From NCBI RefSeq assembly GCF_000143415.4, contig NW_003314321.1, positions 1,182,422 through 1,246,421 on the forward strand: a DNA stretch of 64,000 nt, in the 5' to 3' direction. A model generated the notes under the pieces. That model did no database searches and was not told the origin of the DNA. It saw only the letters and a program-made list of their open reading frames with translations. The DNA comes from Selaginella moellendorffii (taxonomy: Eukaryota; Streptophyta; Lycopodiopsida; Selaginellales; Selaginellaceae). The position numbers and the translations under genes were made by a program. This document shows, in pieces, positions 10,546 to 22,792 of the stretch. Numbering within the stretch: position 1 is the first letter of the stretch; every line of letters starts with the position of its first letter.

Positions 10546-11623
10546 AGGGTGAAAGCCCAAAGATGGTGGTCTGAGCTAACTCTGGGGGCTTTGGTGAGCT
10601 CCAAAACCATAGTAAGAGGCAGGATTCCAGTCGAAGCAGTTCGGCCAGGAAGGCTGGCTGCGGGGGGTTCCAAAAGTATAGTAGGGAGAGTGTGGGGGTT
10701 GGAGCCTAGTGGAGCCAGTTTGGCCAGGAAAGGCTAGTTTGGCCTTGGAAGGCCATACCCAGTGTTGGGTGATGAGTTGATCACTGGGAAGTCCAAGACT
10801 AGAGTGAATACGGACCAACAAGCGGGGTAGATTAGTGAAGTGTTTAAGAGCCGACTTTAGTTCCCTTGAGAGATCGAATGGTCGATGCTCCCAGTCCAAG
10901 TGTGGGTGGCACTACCTACTTGGATACCTAGTGTGGCTCAACGGAACCTCGCTCTAAGCCCATGGCTAGAGCACCCAAAGGTGGAAGGCGGGGAGAGTAT
11001 CCATAAGGCTCGTGTAAGGCCACGGTGTTCCGAAATGCTGTCCTAAAGGCCTAGATGGTGGAAAGGAAGAGGAGTAGTCCTCTGGTGTAGTGACCAAGGA
11101 TACAGTTATGTGGTGAGGAAGTCCCATAAGACCATAGGACTTAGTGGTCAGGCTTGTGGGCCTCAATCCAGTGGCAGTGTTGGCAAACACGGTTATGGGC
11201 AGAAAGGGACTTGGTGGGGACCGGAAAAGGGATATTGGGGAAGGCTATTCCCCATGTCTGCGAGCATTTTAAGGATGCTAAAGAGTGGATCTAGGATGAT
11301 CACTTATGGATGAATGGCCTAGTCTTTTAGAGATAGGACTGTGATGTAGGTGGTGTCAAACCACTAGTGTGACCAAGGTGAATGGGCATAACCTTAGTGT
11401 AACGGGCTGATATGTCGGTGGTACCTTGGGGTGTCAGTCATGAGATTGGACACATGGAGCACTTAGACCAAATGCGATGGTTGAGTGGCTTGGATGCCAT
11501 TCTTGGGGCTAGCAAGTCCCTAAGTCCAAAATAGGACTTACTGAGGTTGTGAGTGAGACTTTTCCAAGTGGTTAGAGGTATAAATAAGTGACTAAAGTAG
11601 AATGGAAAATTTAGTCGCTTACA

Positions 11624-14600
11624 ACTTGGTATCAGAGCTGTTCTTTAGTCCGAATTTTATTGGTGCTCAAGTATATCACCACTGGTGTTGGCATCGAAAG
11701 GTCCTAGGAGTGGGCTTATCCTTAAGGAGTAGCAAGTCGGGAAGACATGACTCTCCATTACAGTTCATGTGGGAACTTGTAAGCGAGGTGGTGGATAGAA
11801 AAGGGCCAATAATGGAACGACTTTGGGATCTTGGGAATAGTATAAAATTTTCCTCAGAGAGTTAAGGATGTGATGTAGATGAATGTTTGACTTAGCAAAT
11901 TGGTTAATGTAATTGTGGTAAACAACTATAGTTGGGATCACGGGAAAGATAAATACTCCAAAGCAATAAAGGAGTCACAAGATTATCCTTATATAGTTGA
12001 GGTTGGTGCTCATGAATGTGAGACTAGGATTAATGACCGTGGGAGGTCAAATACGGAAGAGGACACAAGTCCTTAGAATGGTAGCTGAGGCTACCTTTAA
12101 TGGATGCTGGAATAACCTAAGGAGTTGGGGGTGTACTTAGATGATGAGTTGATATTCTCATCACATGGATAATTAGTCCTAAGGGGCAAAAGTTGCCCCC
12201 AGAGAACAAAATAAAATGTTGGAGTAACACTTGCAAAGATGGTCCTTGTGTGTAGGACACAAATACATGAAGTTGCATTCCAGTGAGCTAGCACCTCAAA
12301 ATAGGACCTTACGGGTTAGTGGATTAGCAAAGTCCAAAAATGCTAGATGACTCAAGTGGAGTCAAGGAATGGTCCTAAGGGATTGGTAAAGGCATTTGGA
12401 CTGAGGTGCGTTGTACCCCACGAAGGATGAGGGGGATTATAAGATCCAAGTATGAGAATAGTGGGTATCTCATGGATGGCAGAATGTACTATACCAAAGT
12501 CGCGGGAAAGGTGTTCCCAAAAGAGAACAACTTTGACACAAAGTTGTGTATAAATTTTATGGTGCAATGCCAATGGATAGTTGGCATGAGAAAAAACTGC
12601 ATTGGTCTTGGCAAGGACTTAAACACAAGAAAAAAGTGTCTTAAAGGTAGGCTCGTGGAGCCGATGGTGTGAAGACACCGAATGTGCCAAGGTGTGATGC
12701 TTTGAGGTTAAGTTAGCGGGTTCATAAGAACCTTTTCTTAAAAGAATCTTAATGGAAATGGGAATGGCATGGCTTAAGCTGGAAAGCATGCGGTTGGAGT
12801 GTGGTGACCCAGATAATGATGGAGGTGTGGAAGCACCAACAATGAGTTGTAGGATTTGACAACTATGAGGCAACTGAGCAAAAGGTGCAAGATAATTAAA
12901 TAAACGGGTAGAAGGTAACTACCCAAGACTTCTTAATGGCACAAGGAAGTTAGATATACCCTTACAAGGGATAAATTGCTTATGTTGCGATATAGTAAAT
13001 CAATGTCGTAAAAAGTAATGCTCATTATCAAGGAGGCCATCATTGGGATACCCAAACACTCTAGAACACCAGGAGGTGGTGTTTAGTGTCACAAGGGCAA
13101 TAGATAAGGCCCAAAAGACTAAATCCCTAGCGAATGATGGATAGAAGGTGCTATCTAAATGTCCAACATTGTGGAGACAAAAGAAGACTGTTTACCCAAA
13201 TAGGACAAAGCCAAAATGGAATTTTAGCAAGGTTAGTGATGGGCATATAAAAGCTTATAAGTAGCAATATTAATCCTGGTGTGTGGGATTATAAGGTGAG
13301 CATACCCGAATTGAGGAACCACTTCCTAGGCGATTGAATGGGTTCATCCTTATGAATATTTGCTAGGCATGGCAGAAAGCATAAAGCTATCCTTCTAGTC
13401 TGGAGGAAAATAACCGAAGGGAATATACGAGGCCAAAAGCAAGTAGTAAGGGGATAGAATTGAACCATAGGAATCGACGGGTATAATCAAGGGTAGTTAT
13501 GCAAGTTGGGAGTGGAGAATCAAGTGGGTGCTCAAACATGTTGTTGTTAGTGACTGGGATGCCATGGAGAGTCTAAAACATGGGATTGTCCATGTTAGAC
13601 CATATAACAATTGAAAAGCTTGCAAAAGGAGAGGCCTTAGTCTGCTAAGGAACAGAGTTCCTTGAAGGTTCCCCTAGGTAGATAAGTACCTAGAAATCTA
13701 AGTGTAAATGGTTTATAGAGTGTGCGAAATTAGAGTAACACAGTAGAAGCGTGGTCTTGAAATTTGCCAAGAGGCAAGGTTATCAAGGTTAGGGAAGTAG
13801 TTCCCGAGTGTTCAAAGAGAGGGTTTTGAACAAAAGTTGATGGTTAAGGACTTTCATGTTTATGCATAAACCATGTTACAGTAGTTGGATGACTTGTTAA
13901 GGGAAATTAACAAGTTGGGGGAACCAATACCCTAGTTGAAGGAGCCAATTTCAAAGGGGTGGTCCATGGGGCCAAGCATGGAGGAGTCCATGCATGATCA
14001 CAGACTTGTCAAGCGAGAGGACTTGGCAGTGCAAAAGAACTAGGTTCCTAAGTTGTGATCTGTAGCGCACTTTAACTATAAGTTAGTGCACTAGCGTGGG
14101 GAGTAACGCCAGGCATCTTGGATGATGCCTTCCGTAGATGCATATACGGAGGTTGGGTTCGAGTCCCAACCCTCTAGTGCTTGGGTTTGAGTCTCAACTC
14201 ACTAGGGTGTGGTGATAGTTTAAAATATGAGGACACTCATTTTTCAGTGGTCATGGACTCTCAGTAAGGAGATTCGCTTAGGTACACCACCAAACGAGGG
14301 ATGCCCTGGAGTTGTGATGCACGGTTAAATTGTTTAGTGTGGCTCAACATATCTAACTTGAACACTTTGGTGTGAGTGGCACCAAGGATGTTGTGAATGA
14401 GATGGAGACACCTAGTCTTAGTTGCTATGGACCCTTAGCCGGAAGGGCTGGCTTGGGTGCACTGCCAAGTGTGGGGGATGCCCTTGGGGTCATAGTGAAC
14501 AACTTAAAAATCTGGAGGACTTAGTATCTATTGGCAAGCCTGTTATAGATCACAAGGTGATCTTATGGCCAAAAACAAGAACAAGATCTTTATGAGGTAA

Positions 14601-15659
14601 AAGGGATAAAATTCCTAATTTAAAGTGTTGATTTGAACTATAATGATGGTGTGGCTTGGTCAAGGTGACCAAGTGGGAAGAACACCTAAGGGAAATGATC
14701 TGTGACAATGCAATGGTATAGGGAGTCCAAAGAAAGTAGTCTCTATAAGAGACCTATGGGAAGGTCCCAAAGTTAGGCCAGGGATAGAGCCCACAGTAGA
14801 AAATGCTAAAGAGACGTACTAGGGGTGAACACCTTCTAGACTTGGCAAAGCAAAGTCTTTGCTATGGAATTGAAATGATACCTCGAGAATGGAGGTAGAG
14901 ATCCAATATTGCTAGGTGCAACAATCAAGGATAGGAGCAAAAGACTAATGGCTAAGAAAAGAGCCACGGGAATCATGGGAAATAATCCAAAAGGGCGAAG
15001 TTAGGCCAAGAACACTAATGTGTTGAGCACTAACGAATTGTGGGAAAGGCAATGTGTTTCCAAAGATGGATTCCCAATTGCTCCGATTTGGTAAAAGCAG
15101 AAGCTCCAATGCAGGGAGCGGTAAGGTAGCCAAATAATAGGGCTATGGACAGCCTTAGCAATAATTATGATAATTGGAACTTAGTGCCCAAGATGGCACG
15201 AAATAGAAGAAAGGATGATAGTGCCCTCAAGTAGAGAATTTCCTAGGATGGGGAAGTGGAGTTGCACAATATGTGCAATGCAAGGTGTCGGAGACACCTA
15301 GGAAATTGACTGCAAGAAGTCAAAAGTAAAAGTTCCAAAGTGCAAAGGTTATATTGATGGAAATTAAGACTACTCGAGAAGGAGTAGTGGGATTGAGATA
15401 GAGACGGTGTCTCTAACAGGTTTAGCGAGAACTAAACCAATAAAAGGAGAGAACCACCACAAGTGGCCCAATTAGTTTCTAAGTTGGAGAGACTATCCTC
15501 CTTAGAGGATGGGCAAGGCATGGTGAGCCTTCAGTATTAAACCATTAATGAATATTGGCGAGGTGCCAAAAATGGAAAGGGTAATATATGTTAGTAATAC
15601 TTTATAAAATAGTTTATCGTTCGATGAAGACATCGAACTTTGTCTATGGGTGGTGGAGT
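11624..15659 (+). other. Non-coding internal domain of the LARD-like element
   Basis: About 4 kb with no frame longer than about 90 codons and no gag or pol motif. The 3' part (about 14100-15659) matches the 3' noncoding region of the gypsy element at 33358-33680 (reverse complement). This includes the run GGTTGGGTTCGAGTCCCAAC near 14152-14171, which looks like a tRNA T-arm or B-box, and the hairpin at 15620-15637. The 5' part is unlike anything I recognise. Confidence 0.6.
15620..15659 (+). other. Hairpin and polypurine tract before 3' LTR
   Basis: TTCGATG-AAGA-CATCGAA (15620-15637) can form a 7-bp stem. It is followed by the polypurine tract CTATGGGTGGTGGAGT (15644-15659), which abuts the LTR. 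The gypsy element has the same stem with a different loop at 33380-33397, also next to its tract. Confidence 0.7.
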
Positions 15660-17294
15660 TGTGAGACACAAAATCCATAGGCCCCAAAGTGGAGCCGAAA
15701 GGGTGCCATGTGGTAGTGGCCAAAGCGAAAGCCAAACGAACGTAACACGTTTGGATTAAAAGCTTCGACTTGAAGGGTTGAGAGCGGGAGTGGAACTCCC
15801 AATAAGGGCTCGAGGAACGAGCACGAAGCGAGCAATAAGCAAAGCTCTAAAAAGGGACCCAAAAGGACCAACACATGACACGTGGAAGTGTTCGAGATAG
15901 AGTCTGAGATGGAGTCTAAGATGGAGTCCAAGATGGACCCGAGATGGAGTCTGAGATGGACCCGAGATGGAGTCCGAGATGGACTGAGATGGAGTCCGAT
16001 ATGGACCTGAGTTAGAGTCTGAGATGGACCTGAGATGGAATCCGAGATGGAGTCCGAGATGGACCTGAGATGGAGTCCGAGATGGACCCGAGATGGAGTC
16101 TGAGATGGAGTCCGAGATGGAACCGAAACTGAAACCGAGACCGAGACCGAGTCTGAGTCCGAAACCGGGATCGAGACCGAGTCCGAGTCTGAATACTAAT
16201 ATAGGCAATTAGGTGAAATCCCAAAGCAATCGTCCCCCGGGGGGGCTGCAGGGGGTTCCAAAAGTATAGTAGGGAGAGTGTGGGGGTTGGAGCTTAGTGG
16301 AGCCAATTTGGCCAGGAAAGGCCAGTTTGGCCCAGGAAGGCCATACCCAGTGTTGGGTGATGAGTTGACCACTGGGAAGTCCAAAACTAGAGTGAATACA
16401 GACTGATAAGTGGGGTAGCTTGGTGAAGTGTTCAAGAGCCAGCTCTAGTTCCCCCGGGAAATCAAATGGTCGATGCTCCTAGTCCAAGTGTGGGTGGCAC
16501 TACCTACTTGGATACCTGGCGTGGCTCAATGGAACCTCGCTCTAAGCCCATGGCTAAAGCACCCAAAGGTGGAAGGCGGGGAGAGTACCCATGAGGCTCG
16601 TGTAGGGCCATGGTGTTCTAAAATGTTATCCCAAAGGCCCAAACGGTGGAAAGGAAGAGGAGTACCACCCCCGAACTACCTCAAAGCTCCACTATGCTGC
16701 CATAAGCCTTAAAATAGGTTAAGTTCTTTACCTTAACATGCCTTAAGATACCCTTGAGCTTCCTATAAACGACTAAATTTTCCATTATACTTTAGTCACT
16801 TAACCACACCTCTGACCATTTGGAAGAGTCTCACTCACAACCTCCATAAGTTCTATTTTGGATTTAGGGACTTGTTAGCCCCAAGAATGGCATCCAAGCC
16901 ACTCAACCATCGCACTTGGTCCAAGTGCTCCACGTGTCCAATCCCATGACCGACACCCCAAGGTACCATCGACATATCAACCTATTACGCTAAGGCCATG
17001 CCCATTCACCTTGGTCACACCGGTGGTTTGACACCACCTACATCACAATCCTGTCTCTCAAAGACTAGGCCATCTGTCCATGAGTGATCATCCTAGTCCT
17101 CTAGTGTAGTGACCAAGGATACAGTTGTGTGGTGAGGAAGTCCCATAGGACCATGGGACTTAGTGATCGGGCCTGTGGGCCTCGATCCAGTGGCAGTGTT
17201 AGCGAACACGGCCATGGGCAAAAAAGGACATGGTGGGGACTGGAAAAGGGATATTGGGGAAGGCTATTCCCCATGTCTACGGGCATCCTAAGGA
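15660..17294 (+). repeat. 3' LTR of LARD-like element, internally inverted
   Basis: Parts in order: start of LTR to about 16655 in normal orientation; 16661-16768 similar to a TRIM LTR (45525-45640); 16769-17098 the reverse complement of the LTR's 3' third (compare 11290-11620); then 17099-17294 the LTR's middle part in normal orientation. The terminal CGCTTACA is therefore inverted or missing. Confidence 0.7.
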
Positions 17295-17334
17295 TTGGGT
17301 GGTGAGGTAGCGTAATGTAATTTCGGGAGACTAG

Positions 17335-17785
17335 TGTGAGACACAAAATCCCTAGGCCCCAAAGTGGAGCCGGAAGGGCGCCACGTGGTAGTGGCCGAAA
17401 CAAAAGCCAAACGAGTGTAACACATTTGGACTAGAAGCTCCGCCTTGAAAGGTCGAGAGCGGGAGTGGAACTCCCAACAAAGTGCTCGAGGAATGAGCAC
17501 GAAGCGAGAAATAAGCAAGGCTCTAAAAAGGGACTCAAAAGGACCAACACATGACATGTGGAAGTGTTCGAGATGAAGTTTGAGATGGACCGAGACGGAG
17601 TCCGAGATGGAGTCCGAGATGGACCTGAGATGGAGTCCGAGATGAAGTCCGAGATGGACCGAGACGGAGTCCAAGATGGAGTCTGAGATGGAATCCGAGA
17701 TGGAGTCCGAGAAGGAGCCGAGATGGAGTCCGAGGTCATGACTGAGACCGGGACCGAGACCGAGACCGAGACCAAGACCGAGACT

Positions 17786-17819
<34 letters not shown>

Positions 17820-18930
17820 TCGGGACCGAGACCGAGACCGAGGCCAAGGCCGAGACCAAGCCCGAGCCCAAGTCCGAGTCCGAGTCCGAGTCTGAGTCCA
17901 AGTCTGAGTCCGAGTCTGAGTCTGAGTTCGAGTTAGAGTCTGAGAGGGTGAAAGCCCAAAGCGTTCGTCTCCCAGACCCTAGGGGGTTTGGTGAGCTCTA
18001 AAAGTATAGTAAGGGGGAGGATTGTAGTGGAGCCAGTTTGGCTAGGAAAGGCCAGTTTGGCCCAGGAAGGCTGTACCTAGTGTTGGGTGATGAGCTGCCC
18101 ACTGGGAAGTCCAAGATTAGAGTGAACACAGACCGACAAGCGGGGTAGCTTAGTGAAGTGTTCAAGTGCCGGCTTTAGTTCCCCCGGGAGATCAACTGGC
18201 CAATGCTCATAATCCAAGTGTGGGTGGCACTACCTACTTGGATACTAGGCGTGGCTCAACGGAACCTCGCTCTCAGCCCATGGCTAGAGCACCCAAAGGC
18301 GGAAGGCGGGGAGAGTACCCACGAGGCTTGCGTAAGGCCACGGTGTTCCGAAATGTTGTCCCGAAGGCCTAGACTGTGGAAAGGAAGAGGAGTAGTCCTC
18401 TGGTGTAGTGACCAAGGATACAGTCGTGTGGTGAGGAAGTCCCAGAGGACCGTGGGACTTAGTGGTTGGGCCTGTAGGCCTTGATCCAGTGGCAGTGTTG
18501 GCGAACTCGGCCAAGGACAGAAAGGGACTTGGTGGGGACCAGAAAGGAGATATTGGGGAAGGCTATTCCCCATGTCTGCGGGCATCCTAAGGATGCTAAG
18601 GAGTGGATCTGGGATGACCACTCATGGACGGATGGCCCAGTCTTGGAGAGACGGGATTGCAATGCAGGTGGTGTTGGACCACTGATGTAACCAAGGTGAT
18701 AGGGCATGGCCTAGCGTAATAGGCTGGTATGTTGGTGGTGCCTTGGGGTGTCGGTCATGGGACCAAACACCTGGAGCACTTGGACCAAGTGCAAAGGTTG
18801 AGTGGCATGGATGCTATTCTTGGGGCTAGCAAGCCCCAAGTCCTTATGGAGGTTGTGAATGAGACTCCTCTAAGTGGTCGGAGGTGTGGTTAAGTGACTA
18901 AAGTAGAATAGAAAAAATTAATCGCTTACA
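17335..18930 (+). repeat. Solo LTR with target-site duplication
   Basis: A complete 1596-bp LTR, TGTGAGACAC to CGCTTACA, is flanked by ACTAG on both sides (17330-17334 and 18931-18935). No PBS or internal region follows, so it is a solo LTR left by recombination between two LTRs. Its array includes a 6-bp GAGACC-type subrepeat around 17745-17850. Confidence 0.9.
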
Positions 18931-18935
18931 ACTAG

Positions 18936-21196
18936 AACTTTGTTTTTATGCACCAAATCATAGTATTGGTATTAGAAGAGTTGGTTGCAATGGCTAACTA
19001 TGTTGAACACTAGAATCCTATTGTAGATGGTGGTGCCGATGATGGTGCTAATGGAGCTGCAAAAGTTTAAACCATTCAAGATGTTATTCATAAGCTATAA
19101 ACCGAGATACATGGCATGATGGATGCCATGTGTGAGCTGTTAAGACACTCGAGGTTGAATGTGATGGTGCTCCAAGTAAGCCTTTCTTGGTAGATCAACT
19201 CAAAATTCCAACCTTTTTTTAATTTGGTTAGCTAATGTGAAGAAGTTCTTGATTGTTAGAGGAATTCCAGATGTAGAGGCTTTAGTGATTATTCCAATGG
19301 TCTTATATGATGTGGGTCTTTGGTGGTGGAATTGGCTTGAGGAGTTTCATATTACGGATAAAAAACCAATAATGTTTACTATAGATAAGTTTAAGGTTGC
19401 TTTTCATTTATGTTTTGCCCCTCACTACAACATGGAGAATGCTCACACAAAACTTTGACATTTCTAGCAAGGGAAAATGACACTTGGGAACTATATTGAG
19501 AAGTTTACTCACTTAATTAGCCATGTTCCAATGAAGGATCTAGATTAGAACAAGTCTTATGGATAGTGAGAGCATTGGGCAACACTTGCATCATTTTCAG
19601 ATTACAAAGAGTTTGGAAAAGCTCTTTAATGCGGTTTGTCGACTCGACAATGACAAGCACATCACAAGTGTTTAAGGAGTCCTTCTATCAAAAATTGTCA
19701 TAATGATTGCTATGAACACAAGGATGGGAATAGGCATCATAAACTAAAATTTGTAGTGGCTACTTTAGATGCAAAAGGGTCAAAGAAGTAGAAGTTTTTT
19801 GTGAAGAATTATAGATTCATCATTGCAGAGATTAGACACTATAAAATTGATTGTCTACAATTGAAGAACAAGTAGCAGAGCAAAAAGAATGGCCAATCTT
19901 CTATTGATGGTAAATTAAATACTAAAAAGTTACAAAATTTACAGCGTGAGGATGATGGGGATGACCATTCCGGTCGGAGGAAAAAGCTTTCGATTGTTTC
20001 TCATCAACTCAACTATGTATAGAACATGGAATTTGAGGACACTCGTGAATCAGCTTTAATGCTGGAGGGTGTGTTCTATGGCAGTCTAGTGTGGATTTTA
20101 CTATATAGTGGGAGTGATGACAACTTTATTTTAGTAAAGTTTATTGAGGAGTATGGCCTAGTGATATAAAGAGTTCTTCCATACATAGTGGAAGGTGCAA
20201 CTAACTTCAACATTTCGATGCTTGTGTAAAGGGGTTAGAAGTGTTAGTTGGCAAAACCACACTTATGAAAACTTTTTATCTCATAGATATCCATTATGTA
20301 AATCTCATTTTTGGGATGCTATGGTTGGTGAAAGTGGATCCAAAGATAAAGTGGAGTATTAAATTTATTTAGCTGAAGTATGGTGGCATTAAAGATGTGT
20401 GGTTTGGAGAGGGAGTTTAACCTCCAATTGTTATGCTCTCCACTATATCTTTAAAGCTAGTTTGTCGTAATGGAAAAATACTTTTCAGTTACTTGTTGTT
20501 TATTTGTGACTTTGGGACCAAGGTATGTGTGGGAAAGAAGCAACAATATGGGATATACTTGAAGAGTTTGTTGATAGTTTTCCATTTGAACTTCCTTAGA
20601 GATTGCCTCCATTACAAGGTTTAGAGCATGAGATTATGTTGGAGCTAGGGATGCAATCAATTTACTAGAGTCCATTGCAGTTAAGTTATGCAGAGGAGCA
20701 AGAAGTTCAACAACAAATCAAAGAATTACTTAAGTTTAGATTTATTTAGCCAAAGTAAGTCTTTAGTTAGTGTTCTGGCCTTGCTTGTGAAGAAGAAAGA
20801 TGGTTCAATGAAGATGTGTATTGACTACTATGCCTTGAACAAGAAGACATTGAAGGATAAAATGTTGATGCTACATATGAATGATATCTTAAACAAGCTT
20901 AGTGAAGCACGAGTATTTACCAAAATGGATCTGAGGACTGAATATATCAAATTGCAATGGATGATGCATCTAATTCCAAGATGTCATTTAACATAAGAAA
21001 GCTTTAGGCATTTTGAGTTTATAGTTATGCCATTTTGTTTGATGAATGCACCAACCACATTTACTCGATTGATCATGGAGGTACTTAGGCATTATCTTCA
21101 TGAGTTAATGAAAATTTTCTTGGATGATATTCTTGTTTTCAGCAAGAATATGGAGTAGCATAAAGTGCATTTGTGCAAGATTCTTTTTTTACTATA
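18936..21196 (+). pseudogene. Gypsy gag-pol remnant, plus strand
   Basis: A PBS-like TTGGTATTAGAAG lies near 18964. Gag remains at 19237-19520 (DVGLWWWNWLEEF, then NYIEKFTHLISHVP). A weak zinc-knuckle remnant lies near 19825-19865. Reverse transcriptase is seen at 20760-21190, with [19 protein letters not shown] and the active-site phrase FLDDILVFSKN. Many stops interrupt it, mostly TAG or TAA where related proteins have Gln. It is cut on the right by the LTR that starts at 21197. Confidence 0.75.
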
Positions 21197-21748
21197 TGTT
21201 GGGGGTTGCCAAATGTATAGTAGGGATAGTGAGTAGGTCAGGCATGATTGATCAACTTGAGGCATAGTCTAGCTCCTACTTGCGTGTCTGTCTTTGTTCT
21301 ATATCCAGTTTGGGTCTAAGCCCAAGTTCCATACCATGTTAGTTGGTGAAGTATCCATATCTTTGTGTTAGGCCACCGGTATGCTGAAATAGCATTAAAC
21401 TCTGTTTGGCTTTATTTTGTGTGTTAATTTTGGCATTGGGATATTGGATGTTGTAGAACTGTTCCATATCACTCCGTGCTTTTGTCCCTTTGCTCCTTGG
21501 GTTGAACACTCGAGAGTTGCTCTGTGCTCAAGTTCCTTCGCTCTTTGGCTCCATATTTGGGAGTTTGGCTTTGTTCCTTTGTTTAGTGGCCTAAGACCTT
21601 AAAACTTGAGTTCTACACCACTATCCTTTAAACACATGATATGTGGCATATGGCATGTGACACATGGCATATAGAGGGTTTAGGTTCCACTTCATGGTTA
21701 TTCTATAGTAAATCATCATAGGATAAAGGTGAAAACTATATGTGTTAT
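21197..21748 (+). repeat. LTR-D, plus orientation
   Basis: Starts TGTTGGGGGTTGCC and ends near GTGTTA, followed by a PBS-like TTTGGTACTAGAGG. The same sequence in reverse orientation occurs at 31001-31351 and 56906-57337. It is inserted into the gypsy remnant to its left. Confidence 0.7.
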
Positions 21749-22350
21749 ATTTGGTACTAGAGGATACGTCTCGGCAAGTATTATCCAATGAGATTGGGCA
21801 ACAAATCTTGTTGCATATGTAGAGATGAAAATGATGATCTAAGTGCGTACATGTTTGGGTCCTAAGACTTCACATTCATTCCTTAGGTATGGGTTTGGTT
21901 AACTTTTTGTACCATACTATGTGAGCTTGCTCTTGGGCTCATAAGAAGGATTGAGTTGTTCCGTTTGCACGAGTTTGCGCTTGGGCTTGTGAGTGAGGCA
22001 TATTAGCAACTCAAGGTTACACCTTAAGTTGATAGGATTAATATTAGCCTATCGAGGGTTACCATGAGTGGTTCCATGTATTATGGGTAAAAGTAAACCT
22101 CCCCTAGGTTTGCTATGAGTGAAAAATAAGCTGGTTTGTAGCTATTTAGCACAGCACTAATGGATCCTTCCTAGACATGATTCTAAGTGGATCCTAAGTG
22201 TAGGGAATAGTCTATTGGTTCAAGTAGTCATTGCTATGCTCTCTCATAAACTTTTCTTGGATTAGACTGAAGGCAGTGCAAAAGCAAGTTTGAGGTTTAG
22301 TCAAAGATAAGACCGAAAAGAGAGTCCTCAGAAATGAAGAATCAAACACA
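21749..22350. other. Internal DNA of the LTR-D element, no gene seen
   Basis: AT-rich, without frames of note. It probably represents the leader of the LTR-D retrotransposon, interrupted by the inverted-repeat element at 22351. Confidence 0.4.
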
Positions 22351-22374
22351 AAGCTCTATTTCGTTAAAGTGGGA
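22351..22374 (+). repeat. Left terminal inverted repeat
   Basis: 24 bp, identical in reverse complement to 30542-30565. Preceded by CACA. Just inside, GTGGGA...TCCCAC (22369-22390) forms a small hairpin, and a similar arrangement lies inside the right end. Confidence 0.95.
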
Positions 22375-22792
22375 ATTGTCATTATCCCACTTGTAAAATA
22401 AGGTTTCCAAACCTTTATATAGTATATAAATATAACAAAATTCAACTGTATTGAGGCACATGCCATTTTATTTTAAACAAGGAAATGTCTACTCAATCAT
22501 TTCTCCTCCCCCTGCCACTGCTTCACCTCTCTCTTCTCCTTGTCATCGTCGTCCAATTTCTTTCCATCCTTTTAATATTGGCTCAGTTGCTCCGAGTCTA
22601 GGTGGAGCCCAAGTCCCCATTCAATCTTTACTTTCCCCTTATTAATAAAACAACTTCGTAGACTTCCAATAACATGCTGTAACACTTCTAGTATAATGCA
22701 AATCCTCTCAAAGAATTGTCTTTTAATATTAATACAATGGCATGGAACCCCATGCCATAATAAGTTACATTTTTAAATAAATACATGCCATC
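22375..22792. other. Left subterminal region of TIR element
   Basis: No gene. Contains one half-palindrome GCACATGCCAT (about 22457) and one perfect palindrome with arms ATGGCATGG and CCATGCCAT around AACC (22737-22758). It is probably the 3' UTR of the minus-strand gene. Confidence 0.5.

Larger units (their letters stand above)
9624..11623 (+). repeat. 5' LTR of LARD-like element (contains gap)
   Basis: 2000 bp including 100 N. TG...CA ends. It carries the minisatellite at about 9860-10540, then a unique part. The same unique part is found at 16200-16655 and in the solo LTR at 17335-18930. Confidence 0.8.
9624..17294 (+). mobile_element. LARD-like non-autonomous LTR element
   Basis: Two long LTRs (9624-11623 and 15660-17294) flank 4036 bp without coding sequence. 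The 5' LTR starts TGTGAGACAC and ends CGCTTACA. A primer-binding site TGGTATCAGAGC follows at 11627-11638, complementary to the 3' end of initiator tRNA-Met (established pattern). A purine tract ATGGGTGGTGGAGT immediately precedes the 3' LTR and is the same as in the coding gypsy element at 32211-39738. Both also share a 3' noncoding block. I infer that it is mobilised in trans by that family. The 3' LTR is rearranged, so no TSD could be verified. Confidence 0.7.
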
